Source of the DNA: an uncultured Hyphomicrobiales bacterium | GTDB lineage: Bacteria; Pseudomonadota; Alphaproteobacteria; Rhizobiales; Beijerinckiaceae | Assembly: GCA_903897875.1 (NCBI GenBank) | Contig: CAIUDK010000129.1 | Coordinates: forward strand, 1 to 33,126 | Direction of reading: 5' to 3' | DNA length: 33,126 nucleotides | Shown here: positions 8,269 through 15,925 of the stretch, piece after piece | How positions within the stretch are numbered: the stretch's first letter is position 1 | Layout: each line of letters opens with the position of its first letter | Notes under the pieces: generated by a model | What the model saw: only the letters and a program-made list of their open reading frames with translations | What the model was told of the DNA's origin: nothing | The model's database searches: none | Made by a program: the position numbers and the translations under genes

Positions 8269-8784
8269 ATGTCCGATCTGTCAAATAAACTTCCTCCCAT
8301 TCGTCGTATCGTGACGGGACATAGCGCCGACAATATCTCGCAAGTGTTGTGGGACGGAACCGATCTCAACACGCGGACAGGACCCGCTGGAAATTCGTCG
8401 ACGTTGATTTGGTGCACGGATAAAACGCCAACCGACAACAATGTTGGTGTTGATGTTGAGGATATGGGAAAACGAATTCTGGGCACAGCGCCTCCCATGG
8501 GTGGCACGCGTGTCACCGTGAATGATCTGCCGCCCGGTCGCGTCTCTAATATGCATCGCACTGAGACAGTGGATTATGTCTTTGTCTTGATCGGTGAGAT
8601 TGAGATGGATATGGATGATTCAACCGTCACACTCAAAGCAGGTGATGTCATGGTGCAACGAGGCACGAATCATCGCTGGATCAACAAAACCGATAAGCCA
8701 GCGCGCGTGGCCTTTGTGCTTGTTGATGCGGAGCCATTAGGAATTGGCCACGCCATCACAGGCCATAGTGTCGCGGGCCGATAG
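8269..8784 (+). CDS. Small single-domain cupin protein
   Basis: This 171-residue protein has one conserved cupin barrel, roughly residues 80-155. The first motif, PGRVSNMHRTETVDYVFVLI (89-108), keeps His96 but has Thr at the next usual His position; the second, GDVMVQRGTNHRWINKTDKP (125-144), has His135. The half-intact metal site suggests either weak metal binding or a non-enzymatic role. It resembles small cupins found in aromatic and acyl catabolic operons. ATG at 8269 is chosen over GTG at 8263 because AAAAGGAAA ends about 8 bases before it. It lies 40 bases after the Bug gene and is followed within 10 bases by the carboxymuconolactone-decarboxylase-like gene. Confidence 0.87.
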   Translation: MSDLSNKLPPIRRIVTGHSADNISQVLWDGTDLNTRTGPAGNSSTLIWCTDKTPTDNNVGVDVEDMGKRILGTAPPMGGTRVTVNDLPPGRVSNMHRTETVDYVFVLIGEIEMDMDDSTVTLKAGDVMVQRGTNHRWINKTDKPARVAFVLVDAEPLGIGHAITGHSVAGR

Positions 8785-8791
8785 AATTACC

Positions 8792-9406
8792 ATGAGCGAA
8801 TTGAAAGAAGAGAACATGTATCCAGCCGATATTCATCCCGAATCTGGGTGTCGCTTGCCGCCACCAGAGCGCGACCAGCTTGATGCTGAAACACAGAAAA
8901 TTTACGACGTGCATATGAAGCCCGGCGGCCATTCGATTCGTGGTCTACGCGGTCCAGGTGGGATTCAATTGCATAGTCCTGAGCTTTCCAAAACGCGCCG
9001 ACCTTTAGGGCGCTATCTCCGCTTTGAGGCTGGCTTTCCTGATCGTGTGCGCGAAGTTGCCATTTTGATTACGGCGCGTTGCTGTGATTGCCAATTCGAA
9101 TGGGCAGCGCATGAACATGAAGCGCAAAAGGCGGGCGTGCCGGAATTGACGATTGAAGCGATCAAGCACAATCGTTCTCTTGATGGACTTGATGCGGATG
9201 ATGCGCTCATCATCACTTTGGGGCGACAGATTTTTCGTGCGCGCAAAGTGACATCGGAGACTTATGCGCAATGCCAAAAATTGTTTGGCAATCGCGCATT
9301 GGTCGATCTGGTTGCCTTGATGGGCAATTATGCTTCAACGGCAGCTCTTTTGACGGCTTTTGATATGCAGTTGGATCCTGGCGTCGAGCCGCCTTTACCT
9401 GTCTAA
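8792..9406 (+). CDS. Carboxymuconolactone decarboxylase/AhpD-like family protein
   Basis: This 204-residue, mostly helical protein carries the CMD core at about 85-190: FPDRVREVAILITARCC, then QFEWAAHEHEAQKAGVP, and a second half around NRALVDLVALMGNY. Many relatives in catabolic operons have no cysteines here, whereas this one has Cys97, Cys98 and Cys100, which creates a CxxC at the place where AhpD has its redox pair; the AhpD His spacing is not kept. Function could be decarboxylation, peroxide reduction or neither. Starts at 8792 and at 8816 (preceded by AAGAGAA) are both possible. It is the last gene of the operon, and its stop overlaps the stop of the convergent EutA-like gene. Confidence 0.87.
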   Translation: MSELKEENMYPADIHPESGCRLPPPERDQLDAETQKIYDVHMKPGGHSIRGLRGPGGIQLHSPELSKTRRPLGRYLRFEAGFPDRVREVAILITARCCDCQFEWAAHEHEAQKAGVPELTIEAIKHNRSLDGLDADDALIITLGRQIFRARKVTSETYAQCQKLFGNRALVDLVALMGNYASTAALLTAFDMQLDPGVEPPLPV

Positions 9407-10908
9407 GAAAACAGCAGAGACTTAATCACCACCGGGACAACACCCGGTGGTGAGATCATCTCACCCACATCGACATAATCAAGCTCTTGCAGCTGCACAC
9501 CATCAATTGAGACAATGTCGCTGTTGAGATGACATTCCTTGTGCAAGAGCGTGCCCATGGTCTTGCCGATATCGCCATCAATCATCAGCAACAACAGGCC
9601 GCGTCGTTTGCCCGATGGCGCAACAGCATTGGCAATCGCAGTCGCGGTGGCAAAGAGCCGCTGATAATCTGGATCACCGGTCCAAGAAAACGCCAGTGCC
9701 AATTGGCCTTCGGGATCAATATCGAGTTGATCGAATTTGGCGCGCACGGCCGCTGTGATCTTGTCTGGGAAAATCTCGCCTGACAAATCCATGGGAATGG
9801 TAACAACGGGCACATTATGGACGGGTAAAACATCTGGCTTTGGCAGATAGATGGTTTTGCCGCTCACCTGCACGGTGAATTGCGAAGCACCAATCACTGT
9901 GGCGCGAATACGATTGCCGGGATCTGCAATGGGAAGCGAGCTACGCAAGGGTAGGCGCGCGCGCAGCTCATGCGCCAAATCGCGCGCCACATCGCCGAAA
10001 TCCTTGCTTTCGGTGTCAAAAATATATTCCGAAACGCCACCAGAAAAGGTGATGGCATTTGGCATCACATGGCGCGGCAAACGCTCGGTGAGTTCAAGGG
10101 CAAGGCCCAATTCATCAAGCGGCGCGCCGACAATCTGGTCGATGAGAACATCGGCAAGGCGGCCAGCGATTTGACGACGAAACGCCGGGTCTGCTGCCGT
10201 TTTCGAACTGACAGTGAGGCCCAAATCTTTGGCAACCAACCAAGCCGATTGATCGATGCGGGTCCAATCTCCCTGTGCGTCGGTTGCCAAAAGACGGCCA
10301 CCCACAGCAAAGGCGCTGACGCCAAGAATGACACCGCGATCAATCAAAGCCAATTTGGTTGTGCCGCCACCAATATCGACATGCAGCAGGCAGTCGCCTC
10401 GCGCGCGTGACAGCGCAACAGCGCCCGAACCATGCGCGGCCAATGTGCATTCCAATTTGTGGCCAGCGGTTGCGCAGACGAATTTGCCTGCCTCTTGGGC
10501 GAAAAGTTCATCAATGGCGCGCGCATTTTTGCGCTTGATAGCCTCACCCGTAAGGATCACCGCGCCACTATCAATGTCAGAGCGTTTCACGCCGGCGGCA
10601 TCATAGGAGTCATGGATGAAGTGATCGAGCGCATGGGCATCAATCATCCCGTCGGGCAGGAAGGGGGTGAGCATAATGGGCGAGCGCCAGACCACTTCGC
10701 GGTCGGTCACGATAAAGCGACTGGAAAGGCCCTGCGCTTGGCGCTGCAGAGTGACCTTAGCAAATAGAAGATGGGATGTTGAGCTACCAATATCGATGCC
10801 AATGGTGCGAAGCTCAATGCTGTCTTGGCTCCAAATCCACTTCGCCATCTCTAGCTTTTGGGCATCCGTCATGGCGGCGTGGTTATGGTCTTCATCTACG
10901 TCGTGCAT
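9403..10908 (-). CDS. eutA: EutA-like ASKHA ATPase (ethanolamine ammonia-lyase reactivase family)
   Basis: At 501 residues the length fits EutA. It has the ATPase signatures of the actin/Hsp70/sugar-kinase fold: phosphate-1 loop GIDIGSSTSHLLF (37-49), phosphate-2 loop VDIGGGTTKLALID (177-190) and the adenosine-binding FSGGVSEYIF (288-297). EutA exchanges damaged for fresh adenosylcobalamin on EutBC, using ATP. No EutB or EutC subunit is encoded in this window, so it may serve enzymes elsewhere or a different B12 enzyme. The gene starts with ATG at 10908 behind a GGGGA site, faces the bicupin gene at 11173 across 264 bases, and ends overlapping the convergent operon. The family call is firm; the client enzyme is unknown. 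Confidence 0.92.
   Translation of the reverse strand: MHDVDEDHNHAAMTDAQKLEMAKWIWSQDSIELRTIGIDIGSSTSHLLFAKVTLQRQAQGLSSRFIVTDREVVWRSPIMLTPFLPDGMIDAHALDHFIHDSYDAAGVKRSDIDSGAVILTGEAIKRKNARAIDELFAQEAGKFVCATAGHKLECTLAAHGSGAVALSRARGDCLLHVDIGGGTTKLALIDRGVILGVSAFAVGGRLLATDAQGDWTRIDQSAWLVAKDLGLTVSSKTAADPAFRRQIAGRLADVLIDQIVGAPLDELGLALELTERLPRHVMPNAITFSGGVSEYIFDTESKDFGDVARDLAHELRARLPLRSSLPIADPGNRIRATVIGASQFTVQVSGKTIYLPKPDVLPVHNVPVVTIPMDLSGEIFPDKITAAVRAKFDQLDIDPEGQLALAFSWTGDPDYQRLFATATAIANAVAPSGKRRGLLLLMIDGDIGKTMGTLLHKECHLNSDIVSIDGVQLQELDYVDVGEMISPPGVVPVVIKSLLFS
9426..9453. terminator. Perfect 11-bp inverted repeat at the convergent gene junction
   Basis: TCACCACCGGG (9426-9436) and CCCGGTGGTGA (9443-9453) are perfect complements around a 6-base loop. 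The repeat lies inside the last codons of the EutA-like gene, just past the stop of the + strand operon. No T-run follows on the + strand, so it may be a Rho-type or mRNA-end-protecting hairpin rather than a classic terminator. Confidence 0.5.
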
Positions 10909-10934
10909 TGATCCCCACCAAGGTCGCGTCCCTC

Positions 10935-10940
10935 ATTATA
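10935..10940 (-). promoter_or_regulatory. Possible -10 box for the EutA-like gene
   Basis: On the minus strand these bases read TATAAT, a perfect sigma70 -10 hexamer, about 27 bases ahead of the ATG at 10908. I find no convincing -35 box at the right distance, so this is only a candidate. Confidence 0.3.
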
Positions 10941-10996
10941 GCTGAGGTTTCTTATGACCCTCGAACAATAGGGATTGCAGCCAGTGTTGTCCAGAT

Positions 10997-11015
10997 ATGG
11001 CCATGCGCTGGCCAT
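10997..11015. promoter_or_regulatory. Inverted repeat in the divergent EutA/bicupin control region, possible operator
   Basis: ATGGCCA (10997-11003) and TGGCCAT (11009-11015) form a perfect 7-bp inverted repeat with a 5-base spacer. It sits in the 264-base region between two divergent genes, where a shared regulator would bind. The site is visible; its use as an operator is inferred. Confidence 0.4.
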
Positions 11016-11172
11016 TAGCACTCTTGCCCCTTTTCACGCGGTCCCCTAATCTGTTTTTGAAGTTATGCGATCTGGTTGAATCGAGCGGGCTCCAGCTTGG
11101 GAAGCTCATGTGCGTTCGGCCCAGATGGCACTGGCACGAAGCAATAACAAGAAACAGGGAGTTTGAATAAAA

Positions 11173-12375
11173 ATGTCGAATACAAATACGACAGAAGAAG
11201 ACATCAGCATGGGCGGAAAATTTCTCGTCGATCCTTATCTTGATTGGGTGAAGGGCGAAAATATTCCTGTGCATTTGGATTTCGGGCATGACCTTTTGAC
11301 GCTGGAGACGGCGCCTTGGGATCGTTATGGCGCGCGTGGTTGCTTTGCTCATACGCATGGACGCGGCGACTTCATGGCCAATTATGTGCTGGAAGTGCCC
11401 CCCGGCGGCAAAACCGCCCCGATGAAGCATCTTTATGAAGCGTTTTTCTACACATTGGCTGGCACGGGCTCGACCACGATTTGGCTGCCCAATGGTGAAA
11501 AGCAGAGTTTCGAATGGGGCCCTAAGGCGCTGTTCGCCATTCCATTGAATTGCCAATATCAGATTTTCAATGGATCTGGTTTGGAGCCTGTGCGTGTGTC
11601 GTGCACCAATGATGCGCCGCTCACACTCAATCTGTATCACAATGTGGAATTCGTCTTTAACAATCCCTTCAAATTCCCTGAGCGCGTCGGCGCTGCAAAT
11701 CATTTTGAAGGCGAAGGCGAATTGGTTCCCGTGACGCGTGGAACAGGTGTAGCGCAGCTCAACATTTGGGAAACAAACTGCGTTCCCGATCTGACTGTTT
11801 TCAAATTGTATGAATTAAGTGAGCGCGGAAAAGGCTCGCTGAACGTGTCCTTCGTGCTGGCTGACGGCACGATGCATGCCCATTCATCGCAAATTCCAAA
11901 GGGTCGCTACAAGAAGGCGCATCGTCATGCTGCCGGCACCCATGTCCATGCTGTGGATGGCGAGGGCTATTCGTTGCTTTGGTATGAAGGCGAATCCGAG
12001 TTCAAGGAATTCCCTTGGAAGCACGGCTTCATGTATACGCCGCCGTTCTGGATGTTCCATCAGCATTTCAACACATGCGATCACCCTGCACGCTATCTGG
12101 CTTGCAGTCTGGGCAGCCGTCGTTACCCGTTCATCTCGCTGCGCAAGAAGAGCGCTGAGGGCGGCGGCTCGACGTCGATCCAGCAGGGCGGTCGTCAGGT
12201 GGAATACGAAGATCAGGATCCACGCATCCATCGCAAATGGCTCGAAGCCATGCAGGTGACCGGTGTGACCTCAGAGATGGGCGACATCTTTGATGAAGAC
12301 GCGATCATGAAGATTCCTGAAGCGGATCTTCAAGGTCCAATTCGTACACCAAAGTCGATTGGCCCAGCCGTTTAA
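11173..12375 (+). CDS. Bicupin protein, EutA-associated type (copy 3)
   Basis: This 400-residue paralogue of copy 1 has the shared FEWGPK, IFNGSGLEP, FPERVG and QGGRQVEYEDQDPR segments. In the N barrel the first motif is KHLYEA (85-90) and the second has Tyr where His is expected (PLNCQYQIFN), so that barrel looks metal-free. The C barrel (about 225-315) keeps His250-x-His252 and His296-Gln-His298, a plausible three-His iron or other metal site. ATG at 11173 follows GGGAG by 11 bases. The gene is divergent from the EutA-like gene, which suggests shared control. A stem-loop follows the stop, then another bicupin gene. It could be a dioxygenase-like or isomerase-like enzyme; the substrate is unknown. 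Confidence 0.86.
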   Translation: MSNTNTTEEDISMGGKFLVDPYLDWVKGENIPVHLDFGHDLLTLETAPWDRYGARGCFAHTHGRGDFMANYVLEVPPGGKTAPMKHLYEAFFYTLAGTGSTTIWLPNGEKQSFEWGPKALFAIPLNCQYQIFNGSGLEPVRVSCTNDAPLTLNLYHNVEFVFNNPFKFPERVGAANHFEGEGELVPVTRGTGVAQLNIWETNCVPDLTVFKLYELSERGKGSLNVSFVLADGTMHAHSSQIPKGRYKKAHRHAAGTHVHAVDGEGYSLLWYEGESEFKEFPWKHGFMYTPPFWMFHQHFNTCDHPARYLACSLGSRRYPFISLRKKSAEGGGSTSIQQGGRQVEYEDQDPRIHRKWLEAMQVTGVTSEMGDIFDEDAIMKIPEADLQGPIRTPKSIGPAV

Positions 12376-12388
12376 CGCGGCGTGATTT

Positions 12389-12419
12389 ATCCTCTATCGC
12401 GTCCATCGCGGTAGAGGAT
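12389..12419 (+). terminator. Stem-loop between two bicupin genes
   Basis: ATCCTCTATCGCG (12389-12401) pairs with CGCGGTAGAGGAT (12407-12419) over 13 bp with one G-U wobble and a TCCAT loop. Only a short TT follows, so it could be a weak terminator or a hairpin that sets different expression of the two flanking genes. Confidence 0.55.
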
Positions 12420-12533
12420 TTGCAGTGCAGTGCAACGACATTATCCCTTGCGCGATATTGCGCGCATGGTTCTATAGAGACCAAAAATGAGCGGAGCGCT
12501 TGACTCCAGCCACACATAAATAGGGAGGGTGCA

Positions 12534-13736
12534 ATGCCCCATGACGTGAATGAGCGCAGCCATTGGCACGAGCCAAAGGCAGGTGAGAACGCTGGCTTTG
12601 GGAAATTTAGCCGTCCCCAAATGCCCTATGATCAATTCATGGAATCGGAAGGCGTGCCGATTTTTCGCGGCATTGGCGTCAAGCGCGTGCAAGATTTGCC
12701 AATGACAAACTGGCGCCGACTGGGTGGGCGCGGCAGTTATATTCAGCTCTATGGCACAGAAGGTCTGTGGGGCATGTATGTTGTGGAAGTGCCCGCCGGT
12801 GGTGCCCTCAATATCGAAAAGCATCTCTATGAGAAGCAAGTGCTGGTTGTTGATGGTCGCGGCTCCACTGAAATCTGGCGTGACGATCCAAAAGCCAAGC
12901 AGACATTCGAATGGCAGACGGGTTCGTTGTTTTCCATTCCCGTTAATGTCACGCATCGTTTTGTGAATGCGACCAATTCGCCAGCGCTCATATTGTGCGG
13001 CACGTCAGCACCAAATGTGATGAACCTGTTCGACAATCCGCGCTTTGTCTTCGATTGCCCGTTTGATTTTTCTGATCGCTATTCAGGTGAATCAGATTAT
13101 TTCAAACCGCAAGAAGACATCACGCCTGATCCTGTGCGTGGCCTTGCGATGAAGCGCACCAATTTTATCGCCGATGTGTTCAACACAGAATTGCCACTCG
13201 ATAATCGTCGCTCGCCAGGCTATCGACGACTTGAGCCCTATATGGCTGGCCAGCGTTTCCATCTGTGGATTGGTCAGCATGAAACGGGCCGTTATTCCAA
13301 ATCGCATAAGCACGAGAGTGCTGCTGTTCTCATCTGCATCAAGGGTAAGGGCTATACCTACACTTGGCCTGAAGCGCTTGGCATGACGCCATGGGCAGAC
13401 GGCAAGGGCGATAAAGTTTTGCGCCAAGATTACGAGCCTGTTGGTCTTGTCTCTGCGGCACCTATGTCTGGCGATTGGTATCATCAGCATTTTGGTGTGA
13501 GCAAAGATCCATTGCGTTTGACCGCTTGGTTTGGCCCCAACAATCATTCGGCTTTGAAGCCCGGCCTGCCGGGTGAAGCCATGGCAGATGTGTGGGCGAT
13601 GGATGTCAATAAGGGCGGCAAGGCCGTTCCCTATTGGATGGAAGATCCATTCATTCGCAAGGAATTCGAGCAGGCGCTCCATAATGATGGTGTGCCCTCT
13701 CGCATGGAAGACAAGCTCTATAAAAAGCCGGAATAG
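12534..13736 (+). CDS. Bicupin protein, divergent type (copy 4)
   Basis: At 400 residues it is more distant than copies 1 and 3 but has the same plan. The N-terminal 30 residues are charged and His-rich. The N barrel has KHLYEK (97-102 approx.) and PVNVTHRFVN with a kept His; the C barrel has His258-x-His260 and His317-Gln-His319, so the C-terminal three-His site is intact. An insertion around 275-300 (TWPEALGMTPWADGKGD) is absent from the other copies. ATG at 12534 follows a strong GGGAGGG site by about 5 bases. It precedes a Bug gene by 42 bases, repeating the bicupin-bicupin-Bug order of region 1. It may form a complex with copy 3 or act on the same substrate. The reaction is unknown. Confidence 0.85.
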   Translation: MPHDVNERSHWHEPKAGENAGFGKFSRPQMPYDQFMESEGVPIFRGIGVKRVQDLPMTNWRRLGGRGSYIQLYGTEGLWGMYVVEVPAGGALNIEKHLYEKQVLVVDGRGSTEIWRDDPKAKQTFEWQTGSLFSIPVNVTHRFVNATNSPALILCGTSAPNVMNLFDNPRFVFDCPFDFSDRYSGESDYFKPQEDITPDPVRGLAMKRTNFIADVFNTELPLDNRRSPGYRRLEPYMAGQRFHLWIGQHETGRYSKSHKHESAAVLICIKGKGYTYTWPEALGMTPWADGKGDKVLRQDYEPVGLVSAAPMSGDWYHQHFGVSKDPLRLTAWFGPNNHSALKPGLPGEAMADVWAMDVNKGGKAVPYWMEDPFIRKEFEQALHNDGVPSRMEDKLYKKPE

Positions 13737-13778
13737 GCAGTGAGCGCACACTAGAAAGTTTAAAATCGGGGAGGGGTC

Positions 13779-14825
13779 ATGATAAAAAAATTGATCGCAG
13801 CCAGCGTTGCGCTGGGTCTGTATTGTCCTGCTGCGCTTGCTGATTCAGTTGCGGATTTTTATCGTGGCAAACAAGTTCAAGCCATCGTCGGCTATGGTCC
13901 CGGCGGTGGTTATGATGTTGTGGCTCGCCTTGTAGCGCGCTTTATTGGCAAACATATTCCGGGAAACCCCACTGTGGTTTTCCAAAATATGCCGGGCGCT
14001 GGCAGTCTTGTTGCGGCCAATTACATTTATAATGTGGCGGCTAAAGACGGCACATCCTATGGGCTTTTTGCCCGTAATATGCCGCTGATCGCGCTGCTGG
14101 GCGTCAATTCCAGTGTCAAATATGATCCACAAAAATTCACATGGCTGGGCTCAACGTCAGATTTTGAAGACGATGCCTATATCATGTGGTTGCGCAAAGA
14201 TGCGCCGGTCAAAACCATTGAACAGGCGCGTGTGAAGGGTGGGCCACCAGTGGTGCTTGGTGGCACGGGTGAGGGGGCGACAGGCAATGATGTGCCCCTC
14301 ATTTTGCAAGACGCGCTTGGCATGAACATCAAGCAGATTATTGGCTATCCTGACAGCAACGCACTCTTTCTAGCCATTGAACGTGGCGAGATTGAAGGGC
14401 GCACAACCGATTATACATCGGTGGTCAGCAGTCGCCCGCATTGGCTGGGGCCTGACAGTCCTGTGCGCGCATTGATGCAATTTGCCAGACGCACGCGCCA
14501 TCCAGATTTTCCAAACATTCCCACAGCGCGCGAATTGGCGCGTGATGACGATGCACGCAAATTGATTGAATTAGCAGAATTGCCTTATCTCTTCTCGCGG
14601 CCCTTTGCCGCTCCTCCGGGTATTCCAAAAGATCGTGCAGAAGCGTTGCAAAAAGCTTTTATGGACACGCATGCCGATCCCGAATTTTTAGCCGAAGCTA
14701 AGAAGATGGGCATATCCGTGTCGCCGATTAGCGGGCCTGATCTGGTCAAGGCCATGGCACAAATCTCAAATACACCGCCAGAGCTTTTGGCGCGGCTCAA
14801 GAAAATTTTTGCCGATAGCAAATAG
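13779..14825 (+). CDS. Bug/TctC-family periplasmic substrate-binding protein
   Basis: At 348 residues, with a Sec signal peptide MIKKLIAASVALGLYCPAA ending near ALA, the mature form starts DSVADFYRGKQVQAIVGYG. The ligand loop GPGGGYDVVARLVARF, NMPGAGSLVAANYIYNV, GYPDSNALFLAIERGEIEG and the FAAPPGIPKDRAEALQKAF helix are all typical. The protein resembles those at 3 (partial), 3890 and 7209, so these four arose by duplication. ATG at 13779 follows GGGGAGGGG, one of the strongest ribosome sites in the window, which fits the high protein levels usual for binding proteins. It ends its operon at a clear bidirectional terminator. The ligand may be the substrate of the two bicupins just upstream. Confidence 0.92.
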   Translation: MIKKLIAASVALGLYCPAALADSVADFYRGKQVQAIVGYGPGGGYDVVARLVARFIGKHIPGNPTVVFQNMPGAGSLVAANYIYNVAAKDGTSYGLFARNMPLIALLGVNSSVKYDPQKFTWLGSTSDFEDDAYIMWLRKDAPVKTIEQARVKGGPPVVLGGTGEGATGNDVPLILQDALGMNIKQIIGYPDSNALFLAIERGEIEGRTTDYTSVVSSRPHWLGPDSPVRALMQFARRTRHPDFPNIPTARELARDDDARKLIELAELPYLFSRPFAAPPGIPKDRAEALQKAFMDTHADPEFLAEAKKMGISVSPISGPDLVKAMAQISNTPPELLARLKKIFADSK

Positions 14826-14853
14826 AAAATGCCCCCGGTGTCGGGGGCATTTT
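14826..14853. terminator. Perfect bidirectional intrinsic terminator
   Basis: AAAATGCCCCCG (14826-14837) and CGGGGGCATTTT (14842-14853) form a perfect 12-bp stem with a GTGT loop. The + strand continues with a T-rich tail and the minus strand also ends in T residues, so it can stop both the Bug gene (+) and the TauD-like gene (-), which converge here. Confidence 0.93.
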
Positions 14854-14861
14854 TGTTTGTG

Positions 14862-15719
14862 CTAAAAGCGTGGACGCTCGGTTGCGGCAACGGTGGTGCG
14901 CAACATAAGTCGGCGTTCATTGTCAGGAAAATCTGTGCGCGCATGTGAAGAGCAGCGATTGTCCCAAACAATCATATCGCCCACCTGCCATTTGTGCGTA
15001 TAGACGAACTCTGGCTTTTCCATGTGGTCGAAGACTTTTTCGAGAATGGGCGCAGCCTCTTCATCGCTCATGCCCTCCAACCCCGTTGTCATCAATCGAT
15101 TGACATAGAGTGCGCGACGTCCCGATTCTTCATGCGTGCGCACGGCAGGATGCGCATTTTGACCAAAGGCATCGGTGCCCTTTTTGTCGCCTTTTTGCGT
15201 TGATCCGTAATTATACAGATGTTTGGCAATGCGCCCCTCAAGCTTGGATTTCAGCTCCGGATCGAGCGTGTCCCAAGCGGCATAACCGCTGGCAAACAAA
15301 GTGTCGCCACCGCGTGATGGGATTTCGATTGAGTACAAAAAGGTCGCTTTATCAGGCAATTCTGCATGAATCATATCGTGATGAAACATCATCTCGCCAT
15401 CAGGCAGCGCACCAATGGGCTCGCCATTCTCACGAATATTTGTGATGAGCATAATGTTGGGCAGCAGTCGATTGAAGCCAGGCGGAAAGCTTTTGGGTGG
15501 GCGGCGAATATGGCCTAGCTCACCAAAGGATTTGCTGACGCGGACATGATCTTCTTGGGTCAGTTTTTGATTGCGGAAGACCACAACAATATGGTCAAGC
15601 CAGGCTTGATGAATAGCCTTTGACGTTGCCTCATCCAAGGGCTGAGACAGATCGACACCGCGGATTTCCGCACCGATATGTTGTGACAGTGGAATAACTT
15701 CAATTGGACCTTGAGGCAC
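14862..15719 (-). CDS. TauD/TfdA-family Fe(II)/2-oxoglutarate-dependent dioxygenase
   Basis: This 285-residue protein is normal length for the family, which hydroxylates a substrate while oxidising 2-oxoglutarate to succinate. The iron triad is complete: His113-x-Asp115 in MMFHHDMIH and the distal His259 in SSHARTDF. Arg270 and Arg274 (NERRLMLRTT) are placed to bind the 2-oxoglutarate carboxylate. The start QHIGAEIRGVDLSQPL is typical of TauD/TfdA. The GTG start at 15719 follows GGGAG by about 6 bases. It is a single minus-strand gene between two + strand units. Family members act on taurine, alkyl sulfates, aryloxyacetates and other acids; nothing here tells which. The coenzyme-binding call is firm and the substrate open. 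Confidence 0.92.
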   Translation of the reverse strand: MPQGPIEVIPLSQHIGAEIRGVDLSQPLDEATSKAIHQAWLDHIVVVFRNQKLTQEDHVRVSKSFGELGHIRRPPKSFPPGFNRLLPNIMLITNIRENGEPIGALPDGEMMFHHDMIHAELPDKATFLYSIEIPSRGGDTLFASGYAAWDTLDPELKSKLEGRIAKHLYNYGSTQKGDKKGTDAFGQNAHPAVRTHEESGRRALYVNRLMTTGLEGMSDEEAAPILEKVFDHMEKPEFVYTHKWQVGDMIVWDNRCSSHARTDFPDNERRLMLRTTVAATERPRF

Positions 15720-15876
15720 GCGCGTCTCCCATTTTTCCAGTTTCCCCCGCTTTGTGCAGGTGTTGGGGTGAGCTTACGGGATAGACTTCGAAAAGGGGAG
15801 TAGAATTTTAGGGCCTAACTTTGGCTCTTTATTGCAAGGGCGGCTTAATTGTTTCTAGGGGCACCCCGCAAAATCT

Positions 15877-15890
15877 GTGATAAAGATCAA
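15877..15890. promoter_or_regulatory. FNR/FixK-like box upstream of a chromate-transporter gene pair
   Basis: GTGATAAAGATCAA matches the TTGAT-N4-ATCAA consensus with one mismatch. It lies 36-49 bases before the ATG at 15926, and the divergent TauD-like gene is on the other side. Oxygen-linked control of either gene would follow if the site is used, but a 14-base match can arise by chance. Confidence 0.33.
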
Positions 15891-15925
15891 AAAAATAATG
15901 CAGTGAAAAACAGGGAGAGACATTC

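Noticed and set aside
7524-8561. A long minus-strand open frame opposite the Bug and small cupin genes
   Set aside because: It runs across two well-supported + strand genes and their gap, lacks family motifs, and is Cys/His/Arg-rich in the manner of an antisense shadow.
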